Part shown: piece after piece, positions 30,001 to 45,000 of the stretch
Position numbering within the stretch: position 1 is the stretch's first letter
Layout of the letters: each line of letters starts with the position of its first letter
Source of the DNA: Membranipora membranacea
Taxonomy: Eukaryota; Bryozoa; Gymnolaemata; Cheilostomatida; Membraniporidae
NCBI GenBank assembly: GCA_914767715.1
Contig: OU612068.1
Location: forward strand, 2,480,001-2,544,000
Length of the DNA: 64,000 nt
Direction: 5' to 3'
Translations under genes and position numbers: made by a program
Notes under the pieces: generated by a model
What the model saw: the letters and a program-made list of their open reading frames with translations, nothing else
The model's database searches: none
What the model was told of the DNA's origin: nothing

Positions 30001-33000
30001 GAATAATGAATAACTGTGAGTTTGATTACTGTATCACTAAAGATGAAGCTACAGTTTGTATGGCTCTGGAGCTGCTCGCCACACGGTGTGCTGATAGGCT
30101 GAGTATAGTATTAGCCTACAGATCCGAGAATCTCTGTCGTGAGTCATCTACTAACCCATATCTAGCAAAATGGCTAAATCGATTGGCTCGCTGAGCTAGA
30201 GACTTCTGGTACAACAAAAAAAATGTCATCCAAGCTTTAATTAACTAAGTTTCCATAGTACTGGGCAGTACATGGCCATTGAGCCTTGAGAATGGTGGTA
30301 TGTAAACATGAGATAGCCTCCCTGATCCGAAGTTAATAAGAGAAATGATTTAATATAAGTCTTAAACCAAGCTTGTCTCATCAAGTTTTCTTGTGACGGT
30401 TGGGGTGGAGCAGACCTAACATACTGTATGGTAAATTTATACAGCAAAGGAGTGTGACTTTGAGGATGAGAAGTACCTGAAGCGGTGCGGACTTTGTGAG
30501 AAGAGCTGTACCGGAGATAACACTGACCCATTCTGTGTCAACTCTGACAGCCAGATATGCAGAATGTCATGTGAATGTAAGGACAACTTCCGACGTCACA
30601 ACGGAAAATGTGTACCTAAATCTGAGTGTGATAGTCTGCTGTCATGCCCCGTACCAGGAAGTGACTTTCCATTACCAGTAAGCTCTTATACTGTAATATC
30701 TGTATCCATACTCACTCTCGGTTCATCTGAGTACTGCTGTTGTGAATTCAACATGATGAATGTAAAAAGTTCCATTCAAATACAGCTGTTTTGATGATAA
30801 TCATAGCCCAGTTTTCTGGACAATAAATAGCCTCATAAAAATTGTCTGATAATTAATTTTTTGTCAATTTTTTCACTTTTTTTATTTACCATTTCATTAT
30901 GTGTGGTACCCATGAGTCTGGGATCGTATTCAAAACATTATGTTTTTTAATCAGCCAAAATCAGTAACTGACTGACCTCGGACCATTTCAACTTTGTAAT
31001 ATTTTCAGTCTGGCGAGTCATTCGTAAAAGATGAATGTGCGAAGATGTGTACCTGTGAGAATGCTAACTTGGTTTGTACAGACTACAGCTGCCCAGAAGG
31101 CACTATCTGTGCTGATAACAAGTGTAAATGTGCCAAAGGATTTATGATGAACCCTGAAACCAAAGAATGCGAAGGTAAGATATCAACAGAGCCATATTTT
31201 TGTTGACCCTGTACAGCACACTGATTATTATACAAAGCAGAAAATTTTACCCGACCATTTGAAACTTATTAAATTATAAGAAATGGTCAAAAGGACCAAT
31301 GGTGATTGATTCATAGTTAGTGTTTTGCGCATTGACACTGTGTGAAGGAGTGTTGTGTTCCCTCTGAACTAATAATTCAGTGAGGGGAAACTCCAAGATA
31401 TGCAATCATAACCATGTCAAAGCGTTACACATCTGTTTATTTCAGATATAAACGAATGTACTGATTTGCGAGAGTTGCCATGTCAGGGAGAGGGTAATAT
31501 ATGCAGCAATCTGGAGGGAACTTTTATATGCGAGTGTGAGGAAGGCTTCACCATGGAGCCAAGCGGTGAGACTATTCATCATTATACATAATTAATATAG
31601 TTGTTGTATTGGATTTGAATTCCAGTTAATTTGTAAACTTTTATTTAAATGGCTTGCCACTGAGGTTTATTATAGTGTTACATCCATAAACATAAATGTT
31701 TATGGTTACCTCATATTGAAGATGCCCCTTTCTCAGCATAATTCTGGCATGTGGGAAGCTGTAAATTACATTCTCGTTAGACCGCTCTTCATCATATGTG
31801 TGTGCAATAAGCTATCTACTGAAGAGATTTTGCATTGTGATGATCTCTTGATGTACGACTGGGATACTTTCAGGTGACTGTGTCAATGTAAATGAATGTG
31901 AGGAGAATGATCCATGTGGAGACAATGCTGACTGCACAGACACCTCACCTGGATTTGACTGCACTTGCCTCGACGGATTCCGCATGAATGATGAAGGTGA
32001 CGCATGTGAGAGTAAGTCAACTTTAACAGCAGCTTTGTTGAAGAATGAGTTGGATGTCATATTGTTTATGTTATATTTAAAAAAATGTTATTATACAACA
32101 TTACGTCTATTTCGTTGCAGTTATCCCATATCTGCCTTGCGCTACAATATTCACCATGATATTTGCTCTGATTTTTGAGCAGACCCAATTTCCAACTATG
32201 CGGTCACGGTCTTGGTGTTGCAGCTGTGGTGACAGATAGATTTTTATGAGCCAGATAGTTTATCTTACATAACTCTATGACATCTAGTGGAGTTTCAGTT
32301 ATGAGAATTTCTCATTTTCCAGACGTGAATGAGTGTGACACGGCTTGGAATGATTGTGATCTGGAGACCACTACCTGTATGGATACAGTCGGATCATTTG
32401 CGTGTGAGTGTCTGGATGGATTCGAGAAGATCGACTCTGTTAAGTCATGCTATGGTGAGTTACATCTCAGTGAATCCTTTGATTATTGTCTGTTCCATTG
32501 TGAATATGCCAACATCTAATGGATTGTACCTCAGTATCGCTTCAAGCAGCCATGATCTCAAAAAGCAATCTGATTTCATTAAGTTGAAATAAAAAAAAAC
32601 TTAGCGAGAGTTTTTGAAAATGTTGACAGTGTGCTGATTCATATTTATCTATTTATGTGAGACTAAGATAATGAATGGGATTGTTGATGGATTGATCTTA
32701 CAGATGTACCAGAATTTTCGTGGAATTTTACAGTCAATGAAAATTTAGTTAAGTTAAGAAAAGTTAAGTTTTCCTAATGTTTTATGCTCATTATTTTTTA
32801 GATACCAATGAATGTATCGGTGATGAAGATGTCTGTGGCTCTAACTCAGACTGTGAGAATACTATCGGTGCGTTTAGCTGTGTGTGCGACGCTGGCTTTA
32901 AGCGTCAGGATCCTGATGGCGATTGTGAAGATCAGGATGAGTGTGCGACAGAGCAGAACAGGTGTGACATCAACGCTGACTGCACTAACACACCCGGGTC

Positions 33001-36000
33001 GTATGAGTGCGCGTGTGCCGAGGACTTTGAGGGAGATGGCTTCACTTGTGAAAAAAGTATGATTGTTTAAAGATTCAAGGAGGATGTTGGCTCTTATTAT
33101 AATAACATTTCATTTTTTCTAATCTGGATGAACATAACACAGATCGAATGTTTTTCAGTATTTGGTCTTGTGGTGGGAGGCAATTTCACTGCAATAACTG
33201 TTTGTAGCCACTAAATTACCTGGCAACAACTTGTTGCTATTCTCATATACCGGTCTCGGGATGGTGGGAATAGCGTTCAATGATGTGATGCATAAAGGTA
33301 CCCAGCGGCCAACGAAACTGGTGTTGGGTCAAAAAGTACCAGATGGGAAATGATTGAACACTGAGCTAGAATCCGCTCTGGACCGGAATGGTTATCATTT
33401 TTACAATGCTAACTGTGTTTTGTTTTTCACAGTTTTGATTGGCTGTGATCCCGAGTTAGAAGATTTCTGTGCAGAGAATGCCCGCTGCACTGAGAATCCA
33501 ACCGAAGATCACTTTGACTGCTACTGTCTGCCTGGATTCGTAGGAAATGGTTATGAGAATTGTGAAGGTTATTATGATAAATGTTTGAAAAATTCAAAAT
33601 ATCTGACTAGCAGTAATACTATGTACAGTGGTGTGGTTCCAAACTTGATCTAAGATTTCACTGTATTTTCCCAGAATGGCTTCAGGTGAAACGCGGGAGC
33701 GTGTCAAGAACTCAGCACGTTATATTGAGTTCATTGTCTGCAAAAATTGGTTTCTGAGAAGTTTTTGTTACATGATTTCAGCATTCACAATTATGGTCAA
33801 AACACACTTGGCGGTTGTACAACATCACCATTGTTAACATATATGCTGACAGCAGCCACAGCTGATCCTCAAAGGTTTGATCACCAGTTGCAACCTCAGA
33901 GTGCAGATTGGTCTGAAAGACATTACATTTCTAACATATAAGCCTCAGCTGATCCTCAGAGGACTGATGTGTGTATAAAAACTCAATGAGGATCTGCTGA
34001 GTTTGCAACCTCTGTCAGTGTGTTAAAACCACGGTATACAGTATAAACGCATATATGCACCATTTTTCAGAGGTAAATGAATGTTTAGAGAACACACACG
34101 AATGTTCACCTAACGCTGACTGTACAAACACACCACCAGGAAAGTATACCTGTACTTGTCGTGAGGGATTCGAGGACTTTCTAGATGGATGTGCAGGTGA
34201 ATAAAGTTCTCTGATAATAAAACATGCTTTACGATTTACTGAGTCTCTGAGGCCATAAGCTCCAGCAGAACAAGTGACTGTTTAATTCATTTAGGTTACA
34301 ATTGCTAGTATAAGAGCAATTTATCAAAGTTCTATTGGATGAAATTTAGATTTTATACCATTTTCTCAATAAATCCCAATTCCTAACTCACAACCACTAA
34401 CTTCCACAGTAACTGTGTAAGATGCTGAATCTGGCATACTCTGCGACCAGACTGATCATTACAGCATTGACTCCGACGGTTTTTTTTTTTAAATACAGAT
34501 ATCAATGAGTGTTTGGAAGGAACAGACGACTGTGATGATACAAACTCAAATTGTATGAATGTTGAGGGAGGATTCACATGTGAATGCAAACTAGGATTTG
34601 TTATGAACCAGGCCACCGAAGAATGTGAAGGTAACGTGAGCATAATCTCGCCTGTCAATCCACATATACGCAAACACTGTTAGCTTCAAGGCAAAGTAAA
34701 ATGTCCCTTTGGAGTGCAAATTATGTGAGCTTTGTAATCAAAACTGAGGTATTTCTACAGGTTTGTGATACATACCGGACAGAGAAGCTTTGAATGTATA
34801 ATTAAGATAGTTTAACTTTACTCTTGAGGTTTGGTTTGTATATTTGTACAGATGTAGACGAGTGCCTGACAGTAGACTGTGGAGAGAACTCTGTGTGTAC
34901 TAACGAAGTGGGCAGTTATAAGTGTACTTGTAGTAAAGGATTCAGTGGATCATGTGGTAACTGTATCAGTAAGTATGATTTAAATCTGTATCAGTAAGTA
35001 CGGCTTTAAGCTGTATCAGTAAGTATGTCTTAAAGCTGTATCAGTGAGTATGTCTTAAAGCTGTATCAGTAAGTATGTCTTAAAGCTGTATCAGTAAGTA
35101 TGTCTTAAAGCTGTATCAGTAAGTATGTCTTAAAGCTGTATCAGTAAGTATGTCTTAAAGCTGTATCAGTAAGTATGTCTTAAAGCTGTATCAGTAAGTG
35201 TGACTTAAAGCTGTATCAGTAAGTATGTCTTAAAGCTGTATCAGTAAGTATGTCTTAAAGCTGTATCAGTAAGTATGTCTTAAAGCTGTATCAGTAAGTA
35301 TGTCTTAAAGCTGTATCAGTAAGTATGTCTTAAAGCTGTATCAGTAAGTATGTCTTAAAGCTGTATCAGTAAGTATGTCTTAAAGCTGTATCAGTAAGTA
35401 TGTCTTAAAGCTGTATCAGTAAGTATGTCTTAAAGCTGTATCAGTAAGTATGTCTTAAAGCTGTATCAGTAAGTATGTCTTAAAGCTGTATCAGTAAGTG
35501 TGAATTAAACCTTATCTTGTGGATATCAAGTACCTGCTTTTGGAATAGTCAGATAGCTGTTAAAATATGAATATAAATATAAAATATTCCCCCTCAATAT
35601 GAATTTAAACTCAATTTTCCATGTATTTTAATGTACTTTTTTACTAGATGACAATGAATGTGGAATGGAGCAAGATAATTGTAACCAGAACGCAGACTGT
35701 GTCGATAATATTGGAGGTTTTACTTGTGCCTGTAAGGAAGGATTCATAGGAGATGGATTTACCTGTACAGGTATGTTATCGTGTCTCAACAGGAATTACT
35801 TATCCACTATGTATTGATGTAAGCTTTGTGGCTGCAAATAAATGTTATTGCCCTACGCTGATGAGTATCCCATTCTTTTCTGTTACGCAATACAGACCAT
35901 TGAAGATAGGTTGGGTGTCATCTATTTTCAACCATTAAAATGAGACAATCAAACCTATAAGTGTTTGAGCAGACATCCAATGTTGAGAGTTATTAGCACC

Positions 36001-39000
36001 TTATGAGTGGGAGACGAGTCTTCATCAAACTGTAAAGGAGACTTGCATGAGTACATGTCCCTAAATTAGTAAAATTAGTTAGCCTGAAATCAAACAAACT
36101 GACAAGCATCAAGAGAGACATCAGCATAGATTCACCGAATATCTGTCGCACATTCTAATATACCAAATCTCAAATTATCATGCTTCCTTTTTTTTATCCA
36201 GCTACTAACCCCTGTGTAGCAGGTACAGACAACTGTGATGATAATTCTATGTGTGTATTTGGTGCTCCTGGATTTACCTGCGAGTGCTTCCCTGGATATC
36301 AGAAGAACGACGCTGGACAATGTGAAAGTAAGTGACTATACTAATGATAAGGTTGTATGTAATGGTTAGTTGCTATTACTGGTGCTAAGCTTGTGAGTGA
36401 AAATCAGTTGCAATAATATAATTTAGTGTATGTGAAAAATATTTGCTGTACTATAAGCTTGTGCTAGAAGCATATTACGGACTAAAAGCTTGCATCAAAT
36501 GTATTTTGTCTGCTTGAATATCAATGCGGGCCGTGGTGCAATGGATAGGGCGTGGGTCATTCAATAGAGAGGTCCCATGTTCGATTCCCAGCGTATCACG
36601 GTGGTGTCAGGAAGGGCATCTGATCTCAAATGCTCTTGTGCCACACTAGTCTATAAAGTCTGTAGACCCATATGAATGACCAAACAAATAAACCAAAAAA
36701 CATCTAGGTTTCTCACACGGTATCACACGGTATCGAGACTATAAACAAATGTGAGTTTTTTTAGTCTTTATGATTGATGATCGGTTGCCTAAAAATCTTT
36801 TATCCATTTATTACAGATATAAATGAATGTGCCTCCTTAGTGAGTGGATGTTCTCCTAATGCTGATTGTACTGATACTGAGGGAAATTATAAATGTACCT
36901 GTAAACTTGGATTTGCTGGAGATGGCACAAATTGTGCTCGTAAGTATGCTATATCACGCAGAATGAGGTCTGAGTGCTAGTATTTTATTTATGAAATCTT
37001 TGTGTGAATAATAACTTACCGGTAGCACAGTTGTATGAAAGTCTTTGGTTGGATAGCGAAAAGTTTATAAAATTGCTGACTTTGGTAAGAGACTTATTTG
37101 GTCATTTGGATGATGGTCATGATGGTCATGATGGTCATTAAGATAATTCATTCAGTTGATCAGTTGACATTGTGTTTAAGTATAAGTATTCTTTTGTCTG
37201 AAATAATATTAGTCAGACACTGCAGCTCATATATTCTTATTATATATTTTAGCCGCCGGTGTTATATGTGGAGATCTTGTCTGTGATTTTAATGCTGCAT
37301 GTCAGGAGGGAGTATGTACATGTATGCCAGGATTTGAAGGGACTGGTATCCCAGCTAATGGTGTACCTGGCTGTATCGGTAAGTAGAGTATGTGTCAGTG
37401 GCAAGGAGCTGTCTGTTCTTTCCCATCATTCATCACACTAAGGATCTGTTGACACTCAATGAACGTAGCCTATAAAAAAACCCAAAGCAATTTGTTCCAC
37501 GATAATTACAAACTAGTTAACCGAAAAAGATATGCTGCTCATAATCAGTATTCCTGTGAAAAAAAAAGGTCCACAGTGATCACATGTGACGCACCCACAG
37601 TTAAAATATCTGCTGATACGAAGCTGATCACTGATCCTAGTATTTATCTCACTTCTGGTGTATCTGTACTACTCTCATGTACTTCCAGATTCCAATGAAT
37701 GTAAGACCGGAGATGCCTCATGTGCTGAAAACGCTTACTGTATAAATACTCCAGGAATGTTCCTGTGTGTATGCAGAGAGGGATTCCTGGGTGACGGTGA
37801 AACCAGCTGTGAACCACGTAAGATGAGAAATATATGATACTAAAAGTACTTCTGTTTTGTTGAAATAAATATAGCGGTTCACCTCATATAAGACATATGT
37901 AAAGTACTGAAGTCTCGATCACGACTTGTTACTTTCTATTTTGTAGTCTTGTGTTCTGCGTTGGTTTCAGTTGTAGACTTGAATCATGTCAGAAATACAT
38001 TCACTGATATAAAGCGTCAATGTCCGAAATTCGGAGTGAATCCATGTATCTGTTACCCGCAATCATAACCCATCTCTTAGGTAGTACAGACTGCGCAATA
38101 CTCGGTTCGAAGCTTACCTGACATGTTTGACCTCTATTTTGTAGTGGCTGATAACCCATGCTCACAGAATGTTTGCCCTCGTGGCTCACGTTGCGATCTT
38201 GGTGAGAATGGTGAAGCTATATGCTACTGTGCTACAGGAATGAGACTCGATCCACAGGCAGGCTGCTTTGGTATGTTCAGTGATATCATGTGACCACAAT
38301 CGTCTCAGTGATATTAAGTCATCGTGGGAGGTTAAAATTGCTTGTCTGTTATCTCCATAATAAAATAGAAAATTGTGTTATATATTAAACATAACATTCA
38401 GGATAATGCCAGTATCTTATCTGTACTTACAATCAAAATTTGCAATGGAAATCTGCACATAGGATTAAAAAAAAGCAAAGTTTGATCATCTCCAAAATAA
38501 AATAATAATTTTAGATGACAACGAATGTGTGGCGGGAACTGATGAATGTCCCAAAGATGCTACGTGTAAGAATCTGAACCCAGGCTATACTTGTGCATGT
38601 GGAGCAGGATTCGCGTTCGACAAACAATCCAATAGCTGCCGAGGTGAGTTGCAATTCTTTATCCGCAAAATGTTTTGTATCTGTATGTCTGCTGCGAAGG
38701 CAGGTTTTCAACCTTCAAGCCACCTTTGAATATTATTCATAATGATTATGGTGACTTTCCAATGTGATTCCGAATGTGCTGACCTGACTCATCAATGCTG
38801 GACAATGAACATAAGTGACATTTCTATTTATAGATATAAATGAGTGCGTAGTCGGAGAGGACCTGTGCTCACCTGAGGCTGAGTGTGTAAATACAAAGGG
38901 AGGCTATGAGTGTAAATGTCTGGAGGGTCTCGAGGGTGACGGCTTCTCATGTGCCAGTAAGAAGCAGACACTAATTTTCATCACATCTTCCTCTTAAGAT

Positions 39001-42000
39001 TTTGAAGAAAACTTAATATCGCTTCAAAAAGTCAGAATCCATTTAACAGACACTTCTCATTTGCAATGAAATGATATCAGCCAACTTTCTAAATATGGCT
39101 GACAGTATCCAATGACCTCAGCCTAGTCAATGACAATCTCTTTTTGTTGATACTTGTAGAGCCCAACTCCGATGATTGCCTGCCTGGAGCCTGTGGAGAA
39201 AACGCTTTCTGTGCCGGAGTATCCGATGAGGGTGTAGCTATGTGTCAGTGTCAGCTCGGGTTTATGAACGCTGGATCTGCTTCTGATCCTGAGTGTCTTG
39301 GTAAGCAAAGGACATGTCAGACTCCACCAGTCGGAAGTCATATCATATTGGAATAGTTTGTCCAATGATATGATTTCTCTAGATCAATTTATATGTAGAC
39401 ATTCAATTTGAGCCAAATCCTTCAATAAGAAATTATAAAAAATTGATCGTGGCTGATATCACTCAGACTATGCTGCTCAGTATATTTCTGATGCTCTTTA
39501 ATATTGGTACTCGAGTACATTATCCTGTTTTTAGATGTTGATGAGTGTCTAAATGGAGATAATAAATGTTCTAACGGTGCCGCCTGTACTAACCTACCTG
39601 GCTCGTACAGTTGTGCTTGTATGGATGGTTTCCGCGGTAACGGAGTTCTGTGTCAGCCTATCGATAGATGTGCTGAGGAGCCTGATTTCTGCCCTGACAG
39701 TACATTCTGTGTGGGAGAGGGACCTGATGCTGGATGTATAGCTATTGAGGGTGAGTCACCACTTTCATTCTCGATGATAATTATCTGTTTATCTATAATT
39801 TGTAGTAATGTTATATCAAAACTAAACAAATGGCACATACCCGCAACACAACAGGTAACAGCTAAGAAATTAGGTTTTAAATTCTGTCAGATTGCTTTTT
39901 TTTTAAACTAAATTCTCTGTAGAAAGATAAATAATTCATCTTCATCCGTTGGAGATTATACAATAAATTGCAGCATAAAAAGTGCGATGAGACAGCAAGG
40001 GCAGATTTTAAATCAATGATTGTGAATAGATGCTACTCTCACTCATCAGATAAGGATTATATTGATTAGATTTATCTTCCCCTTACAGATTGTGGCTGTG
40101 GATCTAACGGTCGGTGTAACGATGGAGCAGCTGATTTAGGAGCTTGTATTTGTGAGCCAGGGTACATCGAGGTCCCCTTCCTGCCTATTGGAAAGTGTCA
40201 AGATGTGGACGAGTGTATCAACGATCCATGTGAGGATGCTGACTTCAGAGTGTGTATCGATCTGCCCGGTGACTATGAGTGTGCCTGCATGATAGGCTCA
40301 TGGGACGGCACTCAGTGTGGTATGTGCTTATTTCTCTGGTATCACTGTCAAAACACAATCCTAACGTTCTTAAACTGAGGAAAACCTTGAACCGGAAACA
40401 ATACCAATGTATTACCAGGTCCTCTCTGCTGATGCAACTTCATAACACATTTGATTTATGTTGGGCAAAAGCCCATTAGACTGCCCCACAATTTGAGATG
40501 TGATCATTTTGATAAACCAGTGGATGACTTCAATTAAGACGTAACATTATCCCCAAACAGGCTTTAAGGAAACAACCACTGATGGTATCTAAGTTTTCTA
40601 TAAATGGTAATTTTCTAGAAAATTTTTAGTTATTTTAGTTTTTAGAAAATTTAGTTATTCAGTGATCACATCACTGTATAATTTTTGTACATTATTTATC
40701 ATTGCTTACAGTGACTGATGCCTGTGACGGAGTAAAGTGTCACGAGCACGCGACATGTGCAGAGGTAAACGGTAAACCTGTGTGTACTTGTGAGGAAGGA
40801 CATCAAGGTGATGGATTCTTCTGTGAGACTCTCCCACGTAAGCCTCTTTTAGCTGATCAATCTGGTATTCTATTTAATCTCAGGGAACCTTATTGGTGTT
40901 GTATAATTTGGATGTTACCGAGATAAAGTTTTATACAGTTTTCCTGCACTCGACTGCATCTACTGTTAAGCAGGGGGAGACAAACTGAATATCCAGTTTC
41001 TATCTTCTTGCTATTAATCAAAATGGAAAATTGAGGATTGAAATAGTACACAGAGAAGATTTCACTGCTAAAATTTAGTTAGTAGGATCATAGACTTTAC
41101 TCGAGTTCATCACTCACCTTACCTTACTTGGTATTATATTGTGTTTTCAATAGCCGGGTGCTGTCTGGCGGAGGCAAGAGTCTGGGGCCTCAGACTAATT
41201 GTATTGTGTTACTATTGTAGTTGGTTGTGACTCAGTGCTGTGTATAGAGAACTCAGTTTGTGTAGACTCTGCTGCCGGCCCTGAGTGTGTATGTAACACA
41301 GGGTTCATGTCAGGAGAAGGCGGAGAGTGTGAGGATATAAATGAGTGTGATCAGGCTGACTTATGTGGAGAGAACGCTAAGTGTGAGAACCTCCCCGGCT
41401 TCTTCCAGTGTATCTGTGACGAGGGATTCAGGAAATCTGGAGGGCTCTGTATCAGTAAGTATCCGTTTTCCACTCTTGGCTTGGAGAGAATATGTTTCAA
41501 AACGAGTCCGATTATTCTACTTTTCACTTTTGTCAAAAAATGATCTTCTACTCAAGATATTCTAGCTGGACTTGATTATCAACTGATATTTTCCAAATTT
41601 AGACCCTAAGCTTATACAGACAGATTAATAAGTATAAGTTGAACGGCCATAATCTTTTACCTGCAGGTGGAACCTTGTCAGCATTCTTGAATATTTTCTC
41701 ACTGCTTCAACGCTGTTATTATGAATGTACATTTGCACTGAATTACGAAAGTTATTAAAATTGTGCATTCAAATCAATAGGATAAAAATAAATCCACATG
41801 TCAGCCATGTCTCTCCTCTCATAGATTTTGATGAGTGCAAACAAGGCGTGTCTGACTGTGACGACAACGCTGAATGTATGGATACTGTGGGCAGCTTTAG
41901 TTGTCAGTGTAATATTGGATTTGTCGGAGATGGAAAAACTTGTGACTGTGAGTAATTTGTTAATAAGAAACACAGGAATACGAAAGGAAACAATGGTGTC

Positions 42001-45000
42001 TCTTTGACTTATTATATTCATTTATGTGTGCACCAACCCATCGTGTATCTGATGACTACCAAGTCAACAAATAGAGTCCAACAGAGGTGTGACTGTAACA
42101 TTCAATATTACAACTTTACACCAGGGCATGAGTGACTCTACCGCTGTCAGGCTATAACATTGAATGTCATTAACGCTAACCTAGAGCTCTAAACTGAGCT
42201 ACTATATTTATCACCTGTCATGATGATTATGATATGATATGATATGATCCGTGTCACTAATATCGTGTTATGATATTACAGTTGATGCTCTGTGCTCCAC
42301 TAATGGTCCATGTGATGAGAACGCTGCCTGTGTATCTGTGGGTGGTCCGACGATGTGTCAGTGTAACGATGGATTCGAAGGAGACGGACTTACCTGTACT
42401 GGTATGATTATTTATTAGCTGACACGAAATCCTAAAAAGTGACAGGGTATGATTTGATGAACGATTGGTGCACCTTTCATACATCGAAATGTATATTACT
42501 TGTTTACATTTCAAAAAAGACAATTTCTGATATACAATGAAAGAGTTGTTGGCATATTGATGAGGAGTAGTGAGCTGAAAAGTTGGAAATGAGATTATTG
42601 TAAGAACACAATCGGAAGATCTCTGTGTTTGTTAATGACTGCCACACTCTTTCTTATCGGGTGATCACATCGTACAATGATTGGGAGCTATCTGCTTAAT
42701 ATGCATGGGGAGACAAGTTTATGCAACAGTGTCCTGTATATGTGCATTAGGCATCTGGCTTAGAGGGTTTAAAACTAAATTCACACATCAAGAAATGTCT
42801 CAATACTTTGACTAGAATAAGTATGATAGTAATATGACTATTAGCTTTTCTTCCCATTCTTTTCTGATACTGAGAAAAACCTTGTCAGGCCCATTTCCTG
42901 AACACTCAATTGTTACTGATCAATTAAACTGCCTTATTGATAGGCTCATTATGAGAAGAGCAAATTTGTGCGGAAATAAATTACCAAAAATACACTCCAT
43001 AATTACATCCATTTGTATCTTAAAGGATATGTGCTTACTTTGCAGATATCGCTGAGTGTGACCTTGGACAGGATAATTGTCACGCTGATGCTAACTGTGT
43101 AGAGTTACCTGGTAGCTTCACATGTGAATGTAAGCCTGGTCATGGTGGTAATGGTCTGCAGTGTCCAGGTGTGTATATATATTCAGTTAGCAGTATTATG
43201 CAGTTTGAATATGGAAACTACTCTGGAACAGCTTATCATCAAATCATCATTTGCCAATGATGATCATAGTTTCACAGGATTCATTTTGTCTCCAATCTGA
43301 CATACTTAAATGTTTCGTATGGATGATATGATATGTGACTATGTGATCTTGATTTGATGTGTAAAATGCTTATAATTTTCTATGCCCACATAATGAAAGT
43401 GTATATCTTGTGGAACTTGACTGTTTCCTTAAATTTTATTTATTTGTTTTAAAATTTAGATATTGATGAATGTTTGGATGCTGGGGTTTGCGCCGGTGAT
43501 AACACAATATGCCTCAACAAACCAGGATCTTTTGAGTGTGTTTGTAAGCAAGGATTCGTAATGGAGGGCGAGGCTTGTGTTGGTAAGTGTTGGTGTTAGA
43601 TCTCCAAATAGTAGAAAATGGTAGACAATTTACGAGTGGCCATTTGAGGGGGGATCAAGTTCATTATTTACCCATGTTGTGTCAGGTTCACATCAATACA
43701 AATAAAATTACTTGTGGCTCACTGGCTTTAACACAGACATACTTCCTGTCACTAACACATATAGACGGCAATTCCAATCGTTTTGATCAGGTATAATCAT
43801 CATCATCTTCATCTTCATATCCTGTCAATTTTTGTATTATTTTGCTGAGGAGCATCATTATTAACACTCCACTCTGTACTTTGTAGATGAGGACGAGTGT
43901 TCTGCTGACAATGTAGACAGATTCTGTCCAGCACCAGGAACTTGTACTAATACTGAGGGTGGTTTTACCTGCGACTGTCCGGATGGGTTTGAGCACAAGG
44001 CTGCAGGATGTAAAGGTTTGTAATTATTCATATTCAATCTGAATAACAAACACAAATAATATCAGCTCATTGTTGAAAATCATGTTATTAGTCCCTTCAT
44101 CATATTTATGGGTTGTTACTTCTATATATCATAACAGGAAAATCTTCATGCACATGACATAGACAATAATATTATCAAAATAAAAGCGTTCTAACCCATC
44201 ATCTCACTTAGGCCTTATTATCCTCTACTCTGTATGCAGATATAAATGAATGCGCGAGAGGATTACACAACTGTGATGGAGAGAACATAGGCTGTAAGAA
44301 CACGGAGGGATCGTTTGAATGTGGCTGCCGTAAGGGATTCGCTGAGGATCCTAATGGTGTATGTGTTGATGTCGATGAGTGCGCTGACCCAGAACTGAAT
44401 AACTGTCATGAGGAGGCCGTCTGTGAAGACTTTGAGGGATATAAGACTTGTACCTGTAATGAGGGATTTACTGGAAATGGGTTCCTTTGCTTTAGTGAGT
44501 ATTCCTTGTGAAATATACTGACCTAGTCCTAACAGCAATACCGAGTTGCCTGGTAATTTATAGTCCAGTGCTATTACATTAATGCAATAGATGTGTTGAT
44601 TGTAAGGTGTATGAATTTTAGAAGTGTAGCGTCTGAGTAAAACCAGCTCTTTGGTATAACTCATACCCTGATTCCACTTAGTCGAATACTCTTCAAAAAC
44701 ATTGTACCCATTGAATTATCATCCTCTGGACAGACTGCTGCAGATAGACCTGACCTCCCTGTCATGAGCTTGGGCCTGTCTTTTATCTACCATTCTCTGC
44801 TCAATGACTTCGAGGCGGTTTTGGTTAATCATTATATGGAGAGTTAGTGTCACTAGCTGGTCTAGAGTCATATTAACATAATATTTATGGATAACATATA
44901 TACATACGATAGCAGTATGAGGCTGATCATACCCCTGATTGTTATTACAGAGGAGCTCCAGCCGTGTCAGGACACTGATTGTACAGTACCTAACTCTGTA

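Larger units (their letters stand above)
31446..37378 (+). other. Mosaic gene exons 15-26: EGF modules 1-13
   Basis: Exons: 31446-31565, 31874-32011, 32323-32454, 32802-33056 (two EGFs), 33433-33567, 34071-34196, 34499-34630, 34852-34968, 35648-35770, 36202-36327, 36817-36939, 37253-37378. Most open D-[IVT]-[ND]-E-C, the calcium-binding EGF start, and many hold the C-x-[DN]-x4-[FY]-x-C-x-C hydroxylation motif (for example [24 protein letters not shown]). All are flanked by phase-1 introns. Exon 19 uses an unusual GTTATT donor. Exon 22 is followed by the splice-site minisatellite. Confidence 0.88.

Noticed and set aside
32121-32178. Possible extra exon after exon 16 (TTTCGTTGCAG acceptor)
   Set aside because: The open frame lacks the EGF cysteine pattern and has no good donor; exon 17 at 32323 joins exon 16 in phase.
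34961-35510. CRISPR-like array
   Set aside because: The 25-bp units are head-to-tail without spacers and lie in an animal intron; it is a minisatellite.
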